Below, one piece after another: positions 5,513 through 5,549 of a DNA stretch of 5,549 nt. Every line of letters starts with the position of its first letter. Positions within the stretch are counted from its first letter, which is position 1. Where the stretch lies: NCBI GenBank assembly GCA_003225655.1, contig QIAW01000062.1, positions 1 through 5,549 on the forward strand, read 5' to 3'. Source of the stretch: Acidobacteriota bacterium. GTDB lineage: Bacteria; Acidobacteriota; Terriglobia; Terriglobales; Acidobacteriaceae. Below the pieces are notes generated by a model. It searched no databases. It was not told the origin of the DNA and was given only the letters and a program-made list of their open reading frames with translations. The translations under genes were made by a program, and so were the position numbers.

Positions 5513-5549
5513 GGCTTTCATAAAAGGGGCTGTTTCTCCTACTTCCCAT

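Noticed and set aside
5318..5521. 67-codon minus-strand open frame at the right end
   Set aside because: It is antisense to the 51-residue membrane protein, whose hydrophobic organisation is far more protein-like.
5525..5541. possible hairpin AGGGG/CTCCT at the right edge as a terminator
   Set aside because: The stem has only five pairs, one of them G-U, with no T-run visible before the window ends.

Overview
The window looks like chromosomal DNA of a free-living, moderately GC-rich bacterium. The style of the genes points to Acidobacteriota (Terriglobia-like): stand-alone Hanks-type kinase and PP2C phosphatase genes, small membrane proteins with an ALNW...YLVMDDY motif, loosely packed genes and few strong Shine-Dalgarno sites. 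That placement is inferred from recognition of protein families; no rRNA or other marker gene is present.

Layout, left to right. Positions 1-1346 hold the 3' part of an APC-superfamily amino acid permease that runs off the left edge and carries an unusually large hydrophilic extracytoplasmic loop. It is followed by a hairpin (1357-1389) and a clear intrinsic terminator (1412-1438). Next, on the + strand, come a complete PP2C-type Ser/Thr protein phosphatase (1530-2330), a SnoaL/NTF2-like small protein with its own TATAAT box and a good ribosome binding site (2418-2801), and a Hanks-type Ser/Thr protein kinase (3012-4016). The kinase runs 58 bases, tail to tail, into a minus-strand class I SAM methyltransferase (3959-4570) of a type resembling METTL7/TMT1 thiol methyltransferases.

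The right part (4571-5549) is visibly more AT-rich and sparse. It holds two inverted-repeat structures (4684-4717 and a nested one at 4746-4836), an 88-residue three-helix membrane protein (4887-5153) and a 51-residue single-helix membrane protein (5357-5512).

Functionally, the phosphatase and kinase probably form a writer/eraser pair for Ser/Thr phosphorylation, separated by the SnoaL-like gene. The kinase most resembles the kinase half of fused PP2C-kinase proteins, which supports this pairing. The permease is a separate, terminated unit. The methyltransferase and the small membrane proteins have no evident link to the signalling genes. No mobile element, CRISPR array or RNA gene was recognised. 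I did not find a convincing new multi-gene system. The most unusual signals are the kinase tail that reads into the methyltransferase, the nested palindrome at 4746-4836 and the very small membrane protein at the right end.
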